The notes beneath the pieces are model-generated. The model was not told the DNA's origin and did not search any database. It saw only the letters and a program-made list of their open reading frames with translations. This document shows, in pieces, positions 27,162 to 35,954 of a stretch of 64,000 nt of DNA (positions are counted from its first letter, which is position 1; every line of letters starts with the position of its first letter). Where the stretch lies: positions 115,966-179,965 of the forward strand of contig CALXNZ010000003.1 of assembly GCA_944389885.1 (NCBI GenBank). The letters run 5' to 3'. The DNA comes from an uncultured Opitutales bacterium. GTDB taxonomy: Bacteria > Verrucomicrobiota > Verrucomicrobiia > Opitutales > Intestinicryptomonadaceae. A program made the position numbers and the translations under genes.

Positions 27162-28187
27162 ATGGAAACGGGGTCGGACTATCTTCAAAACGCGCTCGAA
27201 CGCAAAAGCGACGAGATTGAATTATCTTTGCGCCCTTCAGGGTTCGACGCCTTCGCCGGACAGGGGAAAACCATAGAGCGCTTAAAGGTTGTGGTGGGGG
27301 CGGCAAAGAAGCGCCAAGAACCTCTCAATCACATACTTTTTCACGGGCCTCCAGGACTCGGGAAAACTACTCTGGCTTTTATATTGGCCAATGAAATGGG
27401 AGCGCAAATTAGGGTGACATCGGGGCCTGTAATTGAGAAAGCGTCTGATTTGGCGGGCCTGCTGACAAACCTTCAGGAGGGCGACATTTTATTTATAGAC
27501 GAAATTCATAGAATATCGAGGACTGTCGAGGAATTTCTTTATAGCGCAATGGAGGATTTCCGCATAGATATAATGATAGACCAGGGACCGAATGCGCGTA
27601 GCGTACGCTTGAATGTCCCGCGCTTTACTCTTATAGGAGCCACGACAAGAACGGGGTTGTTGACGTCGCCGCTGAGGAGCCGTTTCGGGCTTCAGACAAG
27701 GCTTGATTATTATACTCGCCCGGAGTTGATATCGATAGTGCGCAGGAGTTGCGGATTGTTAAATGTTCCAATCGACAAGTTCGGCGCCGACGAAATCGCA
27801 AGGCGTTCCCGCGGCACGCCAAGAATAGTGAACAATTTGATAAGATTTGTAAGGGACTACGCCCAGGAGCGCGGTACTGGCATGATAGACCGCCAGACGG
27901 CGATTTCGGCATTGGAACTTTTGGAAATCGACGAGAACGGGCTTGACGAGATGGACAAGCGCATGCTGCGCGTTATGGCGGAGAATTACAAAGGAGGGCC
28001 CGTGGGCATAAATACTGTGGCCGTGGCTGTAAACGAAGAGCCCGATACGCTCGAGGAAGTTCACGAACCTTATCTGATACAAGAGGGCTATATAGCCAGA
28101 ACTCCCCAGGGAAGAATTCTTACCGACAAAGCGTGGAAAATCTTGGGATATTCGGGTATGGCTTCCGAACAGGGAACTCTGTTCTGA
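27162..28187 (+). CDS. ruvB: Holliday junction branch-migration helicase RuvB
   Basis: 341 residues. AAA+ motor of RuvAB. Present are the N-terminal [19 protein letters not shown], Walker [10 protein letters not shown], Walker B LFIDEIHR, sensor 1 GATTRTGLL, the arginine finger region SPLRSRFG, and a C-terminal winged helix with [10 protein letters not shown] and [17 protein letters not shown]. ruvA and ruvC are not in the window. It starts 56 bases from recF in the opposite direction and ends one base before the flavoenzyme gene, so the two are likely co-transcribed. Confidence 0.97.
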   Translation: METGSDYLQNALERKSDEIELSLRPSGFDAFAGQGKTIERLKVVVGAAKKRQEPLNHILFHGPPGLGKTTLAFILANEMGAQIRVTSGPVIEKASDLAGLLTNLQEGDILFIDEIHRISRTVEEFLYSAMEDFRIDIMIDQGPNARSVRLNVPRFTLIGATTRTGLLTSPLRSRFGLQTRLDYYTRPELISIVRRSCGLLNVPIDKFGADEIARRSRGTPRIVNNLIRFVRDYAQERGTGMIDRQTAISALELLEIDENGLDEMDKRMLRVMAENYKGGPVGINTVAVAVNEEPDTLEEVHEPYLIQEGYIARTPQGRILTDKAWKILGYSGMASEQGTLF

Positions 28188-28188
28188 T

Positions 28189-29250
28189 ATGGAAGTAGAT
28201 TATATCGTCGTAGGGCAGGGCATAGCGGGCTCGTGCATGGCGTTTGAGCTCATGCGCAGGGGGCTAAAGGTGGCTGTATTCGACGATTCCTGGAAATGGG
28301 CGGCGTGCATTGTGGCCGCCGGCGTTATAAATCCGATTACCGGAAAACGCCTTGTAAAAAGCTGGCGCAGTGAAGTTGCCCATACAGCGGCAAAAAAGTT
28401 CTATGCAAACCTCGAGGGAATCCTCAATGCAAAATTCTATCATGAAAGAAGAATACTGCAAATGTGCCGTTCCCCGGAGGAAGATTCGCTTTGGCGCGAA
28501 CGCATCAATATTCCCGAATACGCGGATCTCATAGGAGAATATAATCCCCCAAATTCTTTTTCAGACTTAAACGATTCGTTCGGTTCTTACTTTATTAACA
28601 GATCCGCTTGGGTTGAGTGCCCTGTTCTCATGAAGGCTTTTAAAAGTTTCTTTGAGGGGAAAAAAGTGCTCATAGAATCTCCGTTCTCATACGAAACTCT
28701 CAAGCTCGATGGCGAATGTCTTGAGTACGAAAACCTATCCGCTCGCAAAATAATATTTTGCGAAGGTTGGCGGGTCCGCGAAAACCCGTTTTTCAAGTGG
28801 CTGCCTATGCGCCCGGCAAAAGGAGAGGTCCTCACACTGAAATCGAACGCAATCCTTCCCGATCATATACTGCATCGAGGGCATTGGATTATGAAATATA
28901 GGGATTTCTTCCGCGTGGGCTCTACATGGGATAGGGAAAATCTAAATTGCATTCCCACTCCTTCCGCTCGGGCGGAACTCTTGTCTGCCGCCGAAAATAT
29001 TTTGCCTAAAGCAGGGGAATTTGCTGTTATTGAACATTCGTGCGGAATTCGTCCTTGCACGGCTACTACGCGGCCGCATATAGGGGTTCACCCTAAAGAT
29101 AATCGACTCCTTTCTTTTAACGGATTCGGCTCAAAAGGTTTTGCATTATGCCCGTATTTTGCGGGACATTTTGCGGATTTTTTGGAATGCGGGACCCCTC
29201 TGGATTCCGAAGGGAATTTGGCGAGGCATGTCAAAAAATTTTTCCGCTGA
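28189..29250 (+). CDS. FAD-dependent oxidoreductase, DAO/glycine-oxidase superfamily
   Basis: 353 residues. The dinucleotide fold starts at the N-terminus: DYIVVGQGIAGSCMAFELMRRG (GxGxxG at residues ~9-14) with the FAD-ribose Asp in VAVFDDS. Conserved DAO features follow: AAGVINPITGKRL around residue 43, MRPAKGEV, and near the C-terminus GIRPCTATTRPHIG and FNGFGSKGFALCP. No signal peptide is seen, so it is cytosolic. The substrate is unknown; relatives oxidise amino acids or modified tRNA bases (MnmC-like). It is tightly behind ruvB and may be co-transcribed with it. Confidence 0.8.
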   Translation: MEVDYIVVGQGIAGSCMAFELMRRGLKVAVFDDSWKWAACIVAAGVINPITGKRLVKSWRSEVAHTAAKKFYANLEGILNAKFYHERRILQMCRSPEEDSLWRERINIPEYADLIGEYNPPNSFSDLNDSFGSYFINRSAWVECPVLMKAFKSFFEGKKVLIESPFSYETLKLDGECLEYENLSARKIIFCEGWRVRENPFFKWLPMRPAKGEVLTLKSNAILPDHILHRGHWIMKYRDFFRVGSTWDRENLNCIPTPSARAELLSAAENILPKAGEFAVIEHSCGIRPCTATTRPHIGVHPKDNRLLSFNGFGSKGFALCPYFAGHFADFLECGTPLDSEGNLARHVKKFFR

Positions 29251-29279
29251 AAATACTAATTCCTTTTGTCTCAATAGTG

Positions 29280-29308
29280 TTGACAGTCGCATCGATAGGG
29301 GCGCTAAT
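29280..29308 (+). promoter_or_regulatory. Strong sigma-70-like promoter of the MBL hydrolase gene
   Basis: TTGACA (29280-29285), exactly 17 bases, GCTAAT (29303-29308). It lies 57 bases before the ATG at 29365. Confidence 0.6.
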
Positions 29309-29348
29309 GTCACCAGTTCGTCGGTAGCCGATATGTTTTGTACTGAGC

Positions 29349-29355
29349 GGGAGGA
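29349..29355 (+). promoter_or_regulatory. Shine-Dalgarno of the MBL hydrolase gene
   Basis: GGGAGGA ends nine bases before the ATG at 29365. It is one of only four strong Shine-Dalgarno sequences I found in the window and fixes this start codon. Confidence 0.7.
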
Positions 29356-29364
29356 TTTTAGCTT

Positions 29365-30423
29365 ATGAGTAATAATCTTGAGAACGGAAGAAGAAATTTT
29401 TTAAAGAAGGCGGGCTTTTTTTTAGCCGCCGGAAGTATTAGCCCAGTTTTTGCGGAACAGCCTGGCAATGCGGTGGGAGCGGAAAAATCCGCGTCAGGAA
29501 AGGTGTCGGATAGGGCGGATAAAATACTGTCGATGTCCGCCGAAGAAGTAAAAGCCGTAAGAAAGGCCGCTTGGAAAGAATATTGGCATAGCCGCGAAGC
29601 TGCCGAAATGCGCGCTGCGTATGCCAAGGGGAGCGGAAAATGGAAAATACATATGCTGGGTACGTGCGCCGGAACCGAGCCATGGAAAGGCAGAAACCAC
29701 ACATCTTGGATACTCGAGAAGCCCACGGGTGAACTGCTTTGGTTTGACGCGGGTGAGTATTGCTCGTGGACTGCATCTCTGATGAAAATAGACGTATTGA
29801 GGTGCAAAAATCTGTTTATATCGCATCCACATTTGGATCACATAGGCGGACTTCCTGGATTATTTACGACTATGCTCAAGTTGCGCTGGGTCTATAAGGA
29901 AAAAACGCCATTTGATCTCACTGTGCATACGCCGGTCGCATATCCCGTGGAATCCGCCCAAAAAATGCTTGTAAATAAAGGCACCATAAAGGGATTGAAG
30001 ACGCATTTGGTTGTGAATGGAGAAGTTTACAAGGATTCGGACGTCGTAATAGATGCCGTGGAAAACAACCATATGCCGCGCACCCCTGAAGGGCTTTGCC
30101 AGTCGTATTCGTACAGAATAAAAATGCTTACGCCTCCAAATAAGACTATAATTTTTACAGGCGATATAAAAAATGAAGATGATGTAGGATTCTTCTTTAG
30201 GGACGGGGGTTGTGATCTTCTAATGATAGAGACGGGCCATCATGTAGCCGAAAACTTGTGCTCAAGAATAAAGGAAAAATACCCAAATTCCGTTAAAGAT
30301 ATTTTATTCTTGCACCACGGCATCGAGATACTCAACGATCCCGAGTTCGAGCGCATAAGAGCGGAGGCTGTATGGGGAAAGCCTGTTATAATATCCAACG
30401 ACAGGCAGACCATAATTCTTTAA
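29365..30423 (+). CDS. Tat-exported metallo-beta-lactamase-fold hydrolase
   Basis: 352 residues. The N-terminus has a twin-arginine signal: RRNFLKKAGFFLAAGS (residues 9-24), cleavage probably near PVFAEQ. The mature enzyme carries the metal motif HPHLDH (His154, His156, Asp158, His159), then NNHMPRTPEG with a further ligand, FTGDIK and the late LHHG. This resembles the RNase Z/AtsA-like branch of the MBL superfamily. Tat export suggests folding with metals in the cytosol and action in the periplasm. The substrate is unknown. It has its own promoter and a strong Shine-Dalgarno and is convergent with sufS. Confidence 0.8.
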   Translation: MSNNLENGRRNFLKKAGFFLAAGSISPVFAEQPGNAVGAEKSASGKVSDRADKILSMSAEEVKAVRKAAWKEYWHSREAAEMRAAYAKGSGKWKIHMLGTCAGTEPWKGRNHTSWILEKPTGELLWFDAGEYCSWTASLMKIDVLRCKNLFISHPHLDHIGGLPGLFTTMLKLRWVYKEKTPFDLTVHTPVAYPVESAQKMLVNKGTIKGLKTHLVVNGEVYKDSDVVIDAVENNHMPRTPEGLCQSYSYRIKMLTPPNKTIIFTGDIKNEDDVGFFFRDGGCDLLMIETGHHVAENLCSRIKEKYPNSVKDILFLHHGIEILNDPEFERIRAEAVWGKPVIISNDRQTIIL

Positions 30424-30535
30424 TTGCGAAATTAAGCCTGGGTTTAATCTTTCGCGAATTCTGGCGGCGCAAAGTTCTTGCTTTTTCCCATTGGGGAAGC
30501 GTTCGTTATAACAAAGATGTTCTTCCTCCAAAACA

Positions 30536-31759
30536 TCAGGATAGCAGGGCTATTTCTCTTTCGAGCGTATCTGCAAAATAGTCGACCTCTTCCGTAGTGT
30601 TGTAAAAGGCAAGCGAGGCGCGGCATGTGGATTTCACTCCGAGGGTGTCCATAAGGGGTTCGGCGCAATGGTGCCCCGTGCGTATGGCTATGCCTTGGGC
30701 GTCGAGGAGCGTTGAAATATCGTTTGGGTGTATCCCTTCGCAGGCGAATGACACCGTGCTTATCTTGTCTTTAGCCGTGCCGAATATTTTGAGTCCGGAT
30801 ATTTGGGAAAGACGCGATGTAAGGCGTTCCAAAAGCCGCGATTCATGCTCGTGCAGCGCGGCCTTATCGAGGGAATTTACATACTTTATTGCCGCATGGA
30901 AACCTATTGCGCCTGCTATATTTGGCGTGCCAGCCTCGAATCTTTCGGGGGATTGGCGGAACGTTGTCCCGTTCCACGATACAGATTCTATCATATCGCC
31001 TCCGCATTGGTACGGGGGCATGGAGTCCAATATTTCCTTTTTTGCAAGGAGGGCCCCAATACCGGTTGGCCCGTAGCATTTGTGGGCGGAAACCGCCAGA
31101 AAATCCGGTTGGGAGGAGGAGATACCGTCTATCATATGCGGGGCGGATTGCGCGGCATCTACGCAAAACAAAGCTCCTGCCTCATGGGCGAGACGTCCGA
31201 TTTCCGCGATGTCGTTCACTGTCCCCAAAACATTTGAGGCATGCGCAACCGAGACTATCTTTGTCTTTCCCGATAGTTTACTCTTAAAATCGTCCATATC
31301 AAGAGAACCGTCCGGCCCAATTTTTGCCACGTTTATTTTTGCGCCCCTCTCTATCGCGATAATTTGCCAAGGCACTATATTCGCATGATGCTCCATCTGA
31401 GTCAGAAGGATTTCATCTCCGCTGCATATATTTTTGCGCCCCCAGCTCTGCGCGGTGAGGTTGAGCGCTTCTGTGGCTCCGCGTGTAAATACGGCGCAAT
31501 AGTCCGGCCCTGCTTTGAAAAATTTTAATACGGCGTCCCGGGCGGCTTCGTACATACTTGTTGAACGGGCGCTGAGCTCGTGCGCAGAACGGTGAATATT
31601 TGCGTTGTCGTGCGAGTAGAAATCGCACTCCGCCTCTATGACGCTTTTGGGCTTTTGCGATGTCGCAGCATTATCGAAATATACTAATTCATGGCCTCCC
31701 CGCATTTTTTGCTGAAGGGCCGGAAAATCGGATCTGATTTTTTCTATGTCGAAACTCAT
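30536..31759 (-). CDS. sufS: Cysteine desulfurase SufS
   Basis: 407 residues, class V PLP enzyme of group II. It removes sulfur from cysteine for iron-sulfur cluster assembly. The N-terminal YFDNAATSQKPKSVI, the PLP lysine in AVSAHKCYGPTGIGALL, and the SufS-type catalytic segment with Cys in STCRASLAFYNTTEEVD are all visible; RTGHHCAEPLM precedes it. SufBCD is not in the window, but a sufT gene is 14 kb to the right. It is 42 bases downstream of the Tsr3/DTW-like gene on the same strand. Confidence 0.95.
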   Translation of the reverse strand: MSFDIEKIRSDFPALQQKMRGGHELVYFDNAATSQKPKSVIEAECDFYSHDNANIHRSAHELSARSTSMYEAARDAVLKFFKAGPDYCAVFTRGATEALNLTAQSWGRKNICSGDEILLTQMEHHANIVPWQIIAIERGAKINVAKIGPDGSLDMDDFKSKLSGKTKIVSVAHASNVLGTVNDIAEIGRLAHEAGALFCVDAAQSAPHMIDGISSSQPDFLAVSAHKCYGPTGIGALLAKKEILDSMPPYQCGGDMIESVSWNGTTFRQSPERFEAGTPNIAGAIGFHAAIKYVNSLDKAALHEHESRLLERLTSRLSQISGLKIFGTAKDKISTVSFACEGIHPNDISTLLDAQGIAIRTGHHCAEPLMDTLGVKSTCRASLAFYNTTEEVDYFADTLEREIALLS

Positions 31760-31801
31760 TGTTTAAATAATCGTAAAATGGCGTCTGCGGGCAAACTTTT
31801 T

Positions 31802-32293
31802 CTATAAGTTCTCCCGCCCTCTTGTTTGCGGAATGCCGCGAGTCGGTTTATCCCAAGCGTTTATTTCAAGAAACTTCTCCGCAAAAGGGTATCCGTCAAG
31901 CACGGATTCGTCGGGGGTTCCCATGGCTTTCAATGCGGCGTATAGAGCTTCCACTGTGGCGAGTCCCGGAGGGTCGTCGTATATTTTTGAGACTCTCGGG
32001 TATGCTGTTTTTACGTTTGGGGGAATCGAGCGCGGCGTGTAATTCCCAAAAATTTTTCCGCGTATGCGCGGCAAGAGCCTCCAGGTGCTATCCAAAAGAA
32101 GCAATGGTTTTTCGGCGTCGGCCGGAGATATGGGAGCCGCTCCCATTTCCAAAAGCACGAATCCGCTTGCGTCAAATTTGAATCCGTCGCGCGCGGTCAG
32201 AAATGTAAAATCTTCCCGCCCGTGCAAATGCCTCAAGGAGCACTTCTTTAAGTTTTCTCTCGGATGGCGCACAACTGTCACTCTAATACTCAT
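31802..32293 (-). CDS. Tsr3/DTW-like protein (putative aminocarboxypropyltransferase)
   Basis: 163 residues, no signal peptide. Two stretches resemble the SPOUT-related Tsr3/DTW superfamily: LLLLDSTWRLLPRI (residues ~83-96, like the LD.(S/T)W motif) and RSIPPNVKTAYPRVS...PPGLATVEALYAALKAMG (like R.LP...AANP...LST.EAL...L). Members transfer the aminocarboxypropyl group of SAM to uridine-type bases in rRNA or tRNA. The best-known Tsr3 acts in archaea and eukaryotes, and the N-terminal part here differs from both, so the substrate is open. It is divergent from lysS, about 130 bases away. Confidence 0.55.
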   Translation of the reverse strand: MSIRVTVVRHPRENLKKCSLRHLHGREDFTFLTARDGFKFDASGFVLLEMGAAPISPADAEKPLLLLDSTWRLLPRIRGKIFGNYTPRSIPPNVKTAYPRVSKIYDDPPGLATVEALYAALKAMGTPDESVLDGYPFAEKFLEINAWDKPTRGIPQTRGRENL

Positions 32294-32425
32294 TCTCTAC
32301 AAATAGTGGAAGCCGCGTCGCCGTATTCAAGTTTTTTCGGAATGCGTTGTCCATGGCTTAAAAGAGTGTTGCCAAAGAGTTCAAGTTGTGAAATGCTCGA
32401 CACTTCAATTTCAAAAATAAATTCG

Positions 32426-33943
32426 ATGAACGAATCCGAAAAAAATCTTCAGGACATTTCGCACGACCAGTTTGCCGTGCGCAAAGCCAAATTAGATTCA
32501 ATGCGCAATAAGGGCTTCGATCCTTTCCGCGCCGATTGGGAACAGTCGCATACAAGTAAAACGGCAATAGAATCCTACGACCCAAATATTCCAGAGGGAG
32601 AAAATTCGACGCATGAAGTGAGCGTTGCCGGCAGAGTTCTCGTGTTTAGGCTCATGGGGAAAGCCAGCTTCCTGAAGATTCTCGACAGGGACGGCGTAAT
32701 CCAGCTCTATGTATCGCGCGACGCCCTTCCGGAGGGAGTATATAACGACGATTTTAAAAAGAACGTCGATGTCGGCGATATAATAGGGGCTCGCGGCAAG
32801 CTTTTTAAAACCAAGACCGGCGAAATAACCGTCCGCGTGGTTGAGTTTAAAATGCTGGCAAAAAGTATGCGTCCGCTACCGGAAAAATGGCACGGCCTTA
32901 CAGATAGCGAACAGATTTATCGCCAGCGCTATCTCGATTTGATTGTGAACGCCGATTCACGCAAGCGCTTTAAACTCCGCAGCAGAATAGTGCGGGAGAT
33001 ACGTGAATTTTTATGGGAGCGCGATTTCACGGAAGTTGAGACTCCTACTCTCCATTCGGTCGCCGGCGGAGCCGCCGCAAGACCCTTTATTACGCACTTT
33101 AACGCCCTTGATTGCGATTTCTATCTTAGAATAGCCCTTGAGCTATATTTGAAGCAAATGCTTGTAGGTGGATTCGACAGAGTTTTCGAGATGGGAAGGG
33201 TCTTCCGCAACGAGGGGCTCGACCGCAAGCATAATCCCGAATTTACAATGCTTGAAGTGTACCAAGCCTATTCCGACCACAATGGAATGATGGAATTGAT
33301 ACAGTCTATGATAAGCCGCATTTGCACAAATGTGCTTGGCACTACAAGCATACCCCGCGCCGACGGCGGAACAATAGAACTCGGCGGGGAGTGGCGCAAA
33401 GCCACTTATAAGGAACTTGTGTGCGCCGCCGCAGGCGATACCGATTGGTTCTCGCGCTCGCGCGAAGAAAAACTTGCCGCTTGCGAAAAGCTTGGAATAC
33501 AGGTGGATCCTTCTCTCGACGATATAGGGGTCACAAACGACGTTTACGAAAAACTTGTAGAACCAAATCTCATACAGCCCACATTTGTGTTGAATGTTCC
33601 TAAGGAACTCTGCCCGTTGGCTAAAATAAATAGAGCCGACGATTCCGTATTGGACGTCTTTGAACTCTGCATAAACGGACAGGAAATAGCTCCCGCATAT
33701 TCCGAGCAGAATGATCCGTTTGTTCAGCGACGCATGTTTGAGTTGCAGGTCGGGGAGGAAAAACAAAAATTGGACGAGGATTTCCTCACAGCCCTTGAAT
33801 ACGGCATGCCCCCGGCAGGAGGAATGGGAGTCGGGATAGACCGTCTTGTAATACTCCTTACCGGAGCGGCTAATATACGCGATACTATACTCTTCCCGTC
33901 TTTGCGCCCAGGGCAATCTTCTGACGCTTCCGGCGGAAAGTAA
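32426..33943 (+). CDS. lysS: Lysyl-tRNA synthetase (class II)
   Basis: 505 residues from the ATG at 32426; in-frame ATGs further upstream overlap the divergent gene and lack family similarity. N-terminal OB fold (HEVSVAGRVLVFRLMGKASF, about residues 70-90) for anticodon binding, then class II motifs: motif 2 FDRVFEMGRVFRNEGLDRKHNPEFTM, and motif 3 GMGVGIDRLVILLTG near the C-terminus. It charges tRNA-Lys in the cytosol. lolC starts 28 bases downstream, followed by lolD; lysS-lolC-lolD is a recurring arrangement. Confidence 0.97.
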   Translation: MNESEKNLQDISHDQFAVRKAKLDSMRNKGFDPFRADWEQSHTSKTAIESYDPNIPEGENSTHEVSVAGRVLVFRLMGKASFLKILDRDGVIQLYVSRDALPEGVYNDDFKKNVDVGDIIGARGKLFKTKTGEITVRVVEFKMLAKSMRPLPEKWHGLTDSEQIYRQRYLDLIVNADSRKRFKLRSRIVREIREFLWERDFTEVETPTLHSVAGGAAARPFITHFNALDCDFYLRIALELYLKQMLVGGFDRVFEMGRVFRNEGLDRKHNPEFTMLEVYQAYSDHNGMMELIQSMISRICTNVLGTTSIPRADGGTIELGGEWRKATYKELVCAAAGDTDWFSRSREEKLAACEKLGIQVDPSLDDIGVTNDVYEKLVEPNLIQPTFVLNVPKELCPLAKINRADDSVLDVFELCINGQEIAPAYSEQNDPFVQRRMFELQVGEEKQKLDEDFLTALEYGMPPAGGMGVGIDRLVILLTGAANIRDTILFPSLRPGQSSDASGGK

Positions 33944-33971
33944 AATAAGTTTTGGGTGAAACCGGCGCGAC

Positions 33972-35198
33972 ATGAAATGGTGGCTATACATAGCGTTTAA
34001 ACAACTTTTCCCCAGCGGAAAATTCGCGTCGTTTTTTGCCCTGGTATCCATATTGGGTGTGGCTTTGGGCATTCTTGGCCTCTACGGAACCCAAAGCGTT
34101 ATGAATGGATTCCACGCCCAAATAGGCAAAAAATTGCGGGATACTACCGGAGACATCATAATACGCGACTACGGGCGCCCGATGTACAATCTCGATGGGT
34201 TGCGCTCGAAATTAAAGAGTGTTGACGGGATAAAAAGCGTTGAGTTAATGGCGAGCGGCCCGGTGATGATGCTTGTGCGCAATGTGCCGTCCTTCCCATT
34301 GTTGCGCAGCTTCGATACGCTGTCGGGGGAGTGCGCGATACCCATACGCGAAAATAATTTCGTAAAAATGGGCGATATAGATATGCTCGACGACGATTCT
34401 ATCATAATAGGCCAGCGCCTTGCCGCGAATCTCGGCATAAGCGTTGGGGACAAAGTCGAAGTTTTCTCTCCGACTGTTCTCGACAGGATTAAGAAAGACG
34501 AAGTTCCCATGCCTGTGCGCCTTGATGTGGTTGGGTTTCTCGCCACGGACTATTCCGAGGCGGATTCAAGCGTGGCGTTGGTTTCTCTCAGGCGAATGAG
34601 GGAACTTTATAATTTGGGAGAGGGCGCCCACAGCGTAATCTTGCGCCTCGAAGACGGATTGGATCCAACATCGTTTGCCGATAAAATACGCAAAGATTTG
34701 AAGGCTAAATATTCTGTTTCCACTTGGCTTACCTCCAACGAGGGATTTTTGCGCGTCATTAAAATGGAAAAGGTAATGATGTCGCTGATAATCGTATTGA
34801 TTATAATAGTGGCGTCGTTTTCAATCTGCATTTCACTATATACTTCAGTCTTGAGAAAGACCCGTGAAATAGGACTCTTGGGGGCTATGGGAGCCAGGCC
34901 GGGACAGATTGCCTTAATGTATTGCGTGCAGGGATTTTTCATAGGGGTGGCAGGCTCTCTAACGGGTCTTGCCCTTACATGGCTCATACTCTATTTCCGC
35001 GAGCCAATAGTGGAGCTTGTAGTTGGGCGAGAAGCCCTTATCGAATTTTATCATTTTGCGCGCCTGCCTGTAAAATACGAGCTTGGCGACGCCGTTTCCG
35101 CGTGCGGATTTGCTATTGCTCTATGTACCCTTGCCGGACTTTTGCCTGCCTTGCGCGCGGCAAAACTCAAAATTTCGGAGGCCATGCGAAATGAATAA
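33972..35198 (+). CDS. Lipoprotein-releasing ABC permease LolC/LolE family
   Basis: 408 residues. One membrane helix near the N-terminus (residues ~18-42, following the start KWWLYIAFKQLFPSG), a periplasmic MacB-like region of about 220 residues, and three helices in the last 150 residues. The conserved TREIGLLGAMGARPGQI cytoplasmic loop is at about residues 297-313. With LolD it detaches outer-membrane lipoproteins from the inner membrane. Only one permease is present, so it may work as a homodimer (LolF-like). Its last eight bases overlap the lolD start. Confidence 0.9.
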   Translation: MKWWLYIAFKQLFPSGKFASFFALVSILGVALGILGLYGTQSVMNGFHAQIGKKLRDTTGDIIIRDYGRPMYNLDGLRSKLKSVDGIKSVELMASGPVMMLVRNVPSFPLLRSFDTLSGECAIPIRENNFVKMGDIDMLDDDSIIIGQRLAANLGISVGDKVEVFSPTVLDRIKKDEVPMPVRLDVVGFLATDYSEADSSVALVSLRRMRELYNLGEGAHSVILRLEDGLDPTSFADKIRKDLKAKYSVSTWLTSNEGFLRVIKMEKVMMSLIIVLIIIVASFSICISLYTSVLRKTREIGLLGAMGARPGQIALMYCVQGFFIGVAGSLTGLALTWLILYFREPIVELVVGREALIEFYHFARLPVKYELGDAVSACGFAIALCTLAGLLPALRAAKLKISEAMRNE

Positions 35199-35883
35199 TC
35201 CCACGCAGCCGGGCATATTGTGCGCCAAGAGCATAAAAAAATCCTTTCGCTCTCCCGACGGCGGAAGCGTTGAAGTTTTGGGCGGAGTTGACCTTGAGGT
35301 GCCGAGCGGGCACAGCGTTAGCCTTGTGGGAGAGAGCGGGGCCGGGAAAACGACATTGCTGAACATACTCGCCGGGTTCGAGTTGCCCGACGATGGCTCC
35401 GTACTCTGGGACGGCGTGCGCATAGACAAGTTCTCAAATTCTCAACAGGCGCGCCGGCGCGCCGGCTTTATGGGATTCGTATTTCAGAATTATTGCCTTG
35501 TTCCCGAACTTAACGCCGTTGAGAATGTCGAGCTTGCTGCGAGAATAGCGGGGAAATTCGGCAAAAGCGCCCGCGAAAGGGCAAGGGAACTTTTAGACGC
35601 GGTTGGATTGGGCGGCAGAATGAAACATTTGCCTTCCCAACTGTCTGGAGGAGAAAAACAGCGCGTTGCAATAGCCCGCGCGATAATGAATTCTCCGCGC
35701 ATCGTATTATCCGATGAACCAACGGGAAATCTCGACGAAAAAACGGGGGAATCGGTAATGAACATGTTTTTCAAGCTCTGTTCAGAGAGGGAAGTGGCTC
35801 TATTATTGATTACCCACAATCCAGATTTCGCGGCGCGGTGCGACTCAACTTTGCACCTGTCGGCCGGGAAAATATCCAAATAA
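35191..35883 (+). CDS. lolD: Lipoprotein-releasing ABC ATPase LolD
   Basis: 230 residues from the ATG at 35191 inside the lolC/E stop region (ATGAATAA overlap), giving translational coupling. Walker A GESGAGKTT, Q-loop FVFQNYCLVPELNAVENVE, signature LSGGEKQRVAIARAI, Walker B IVLSDEPTGNLD, and H-loop LLITHNPD are all present. This is the MacB/LolD subfamily. A longer in-frame start at 35083 would run through the permease gene and is rejected. Confidence 0.94.
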   Translation: MNNPTQPGILCAKSIKKSFRSPDGGSVEVLGGVDLEVPSGHSVSLVGESGAGKTTLLNILAGFELPDDGSVLWDGVRIDKFSNSQQARRRAGFMGFVFQNYCLVPELNAVENVELAARIAGKFGKSARERARELLDAVGLGGRMKHLPSQLSGGEKQRVAIARAIMNSPRIVLSDEPTGNLDEKTGESVMNMFFKLCSEREVALLLITHNPDFAARCDSTLHLSAGKISK

Positions 35884-35954
35884 TCCAGCGCGTCAAATTA
35901 GCCGGGCTAACCCATATCGCATTTGTTTGCGGAAAAATATCGGAATAACCGTTT

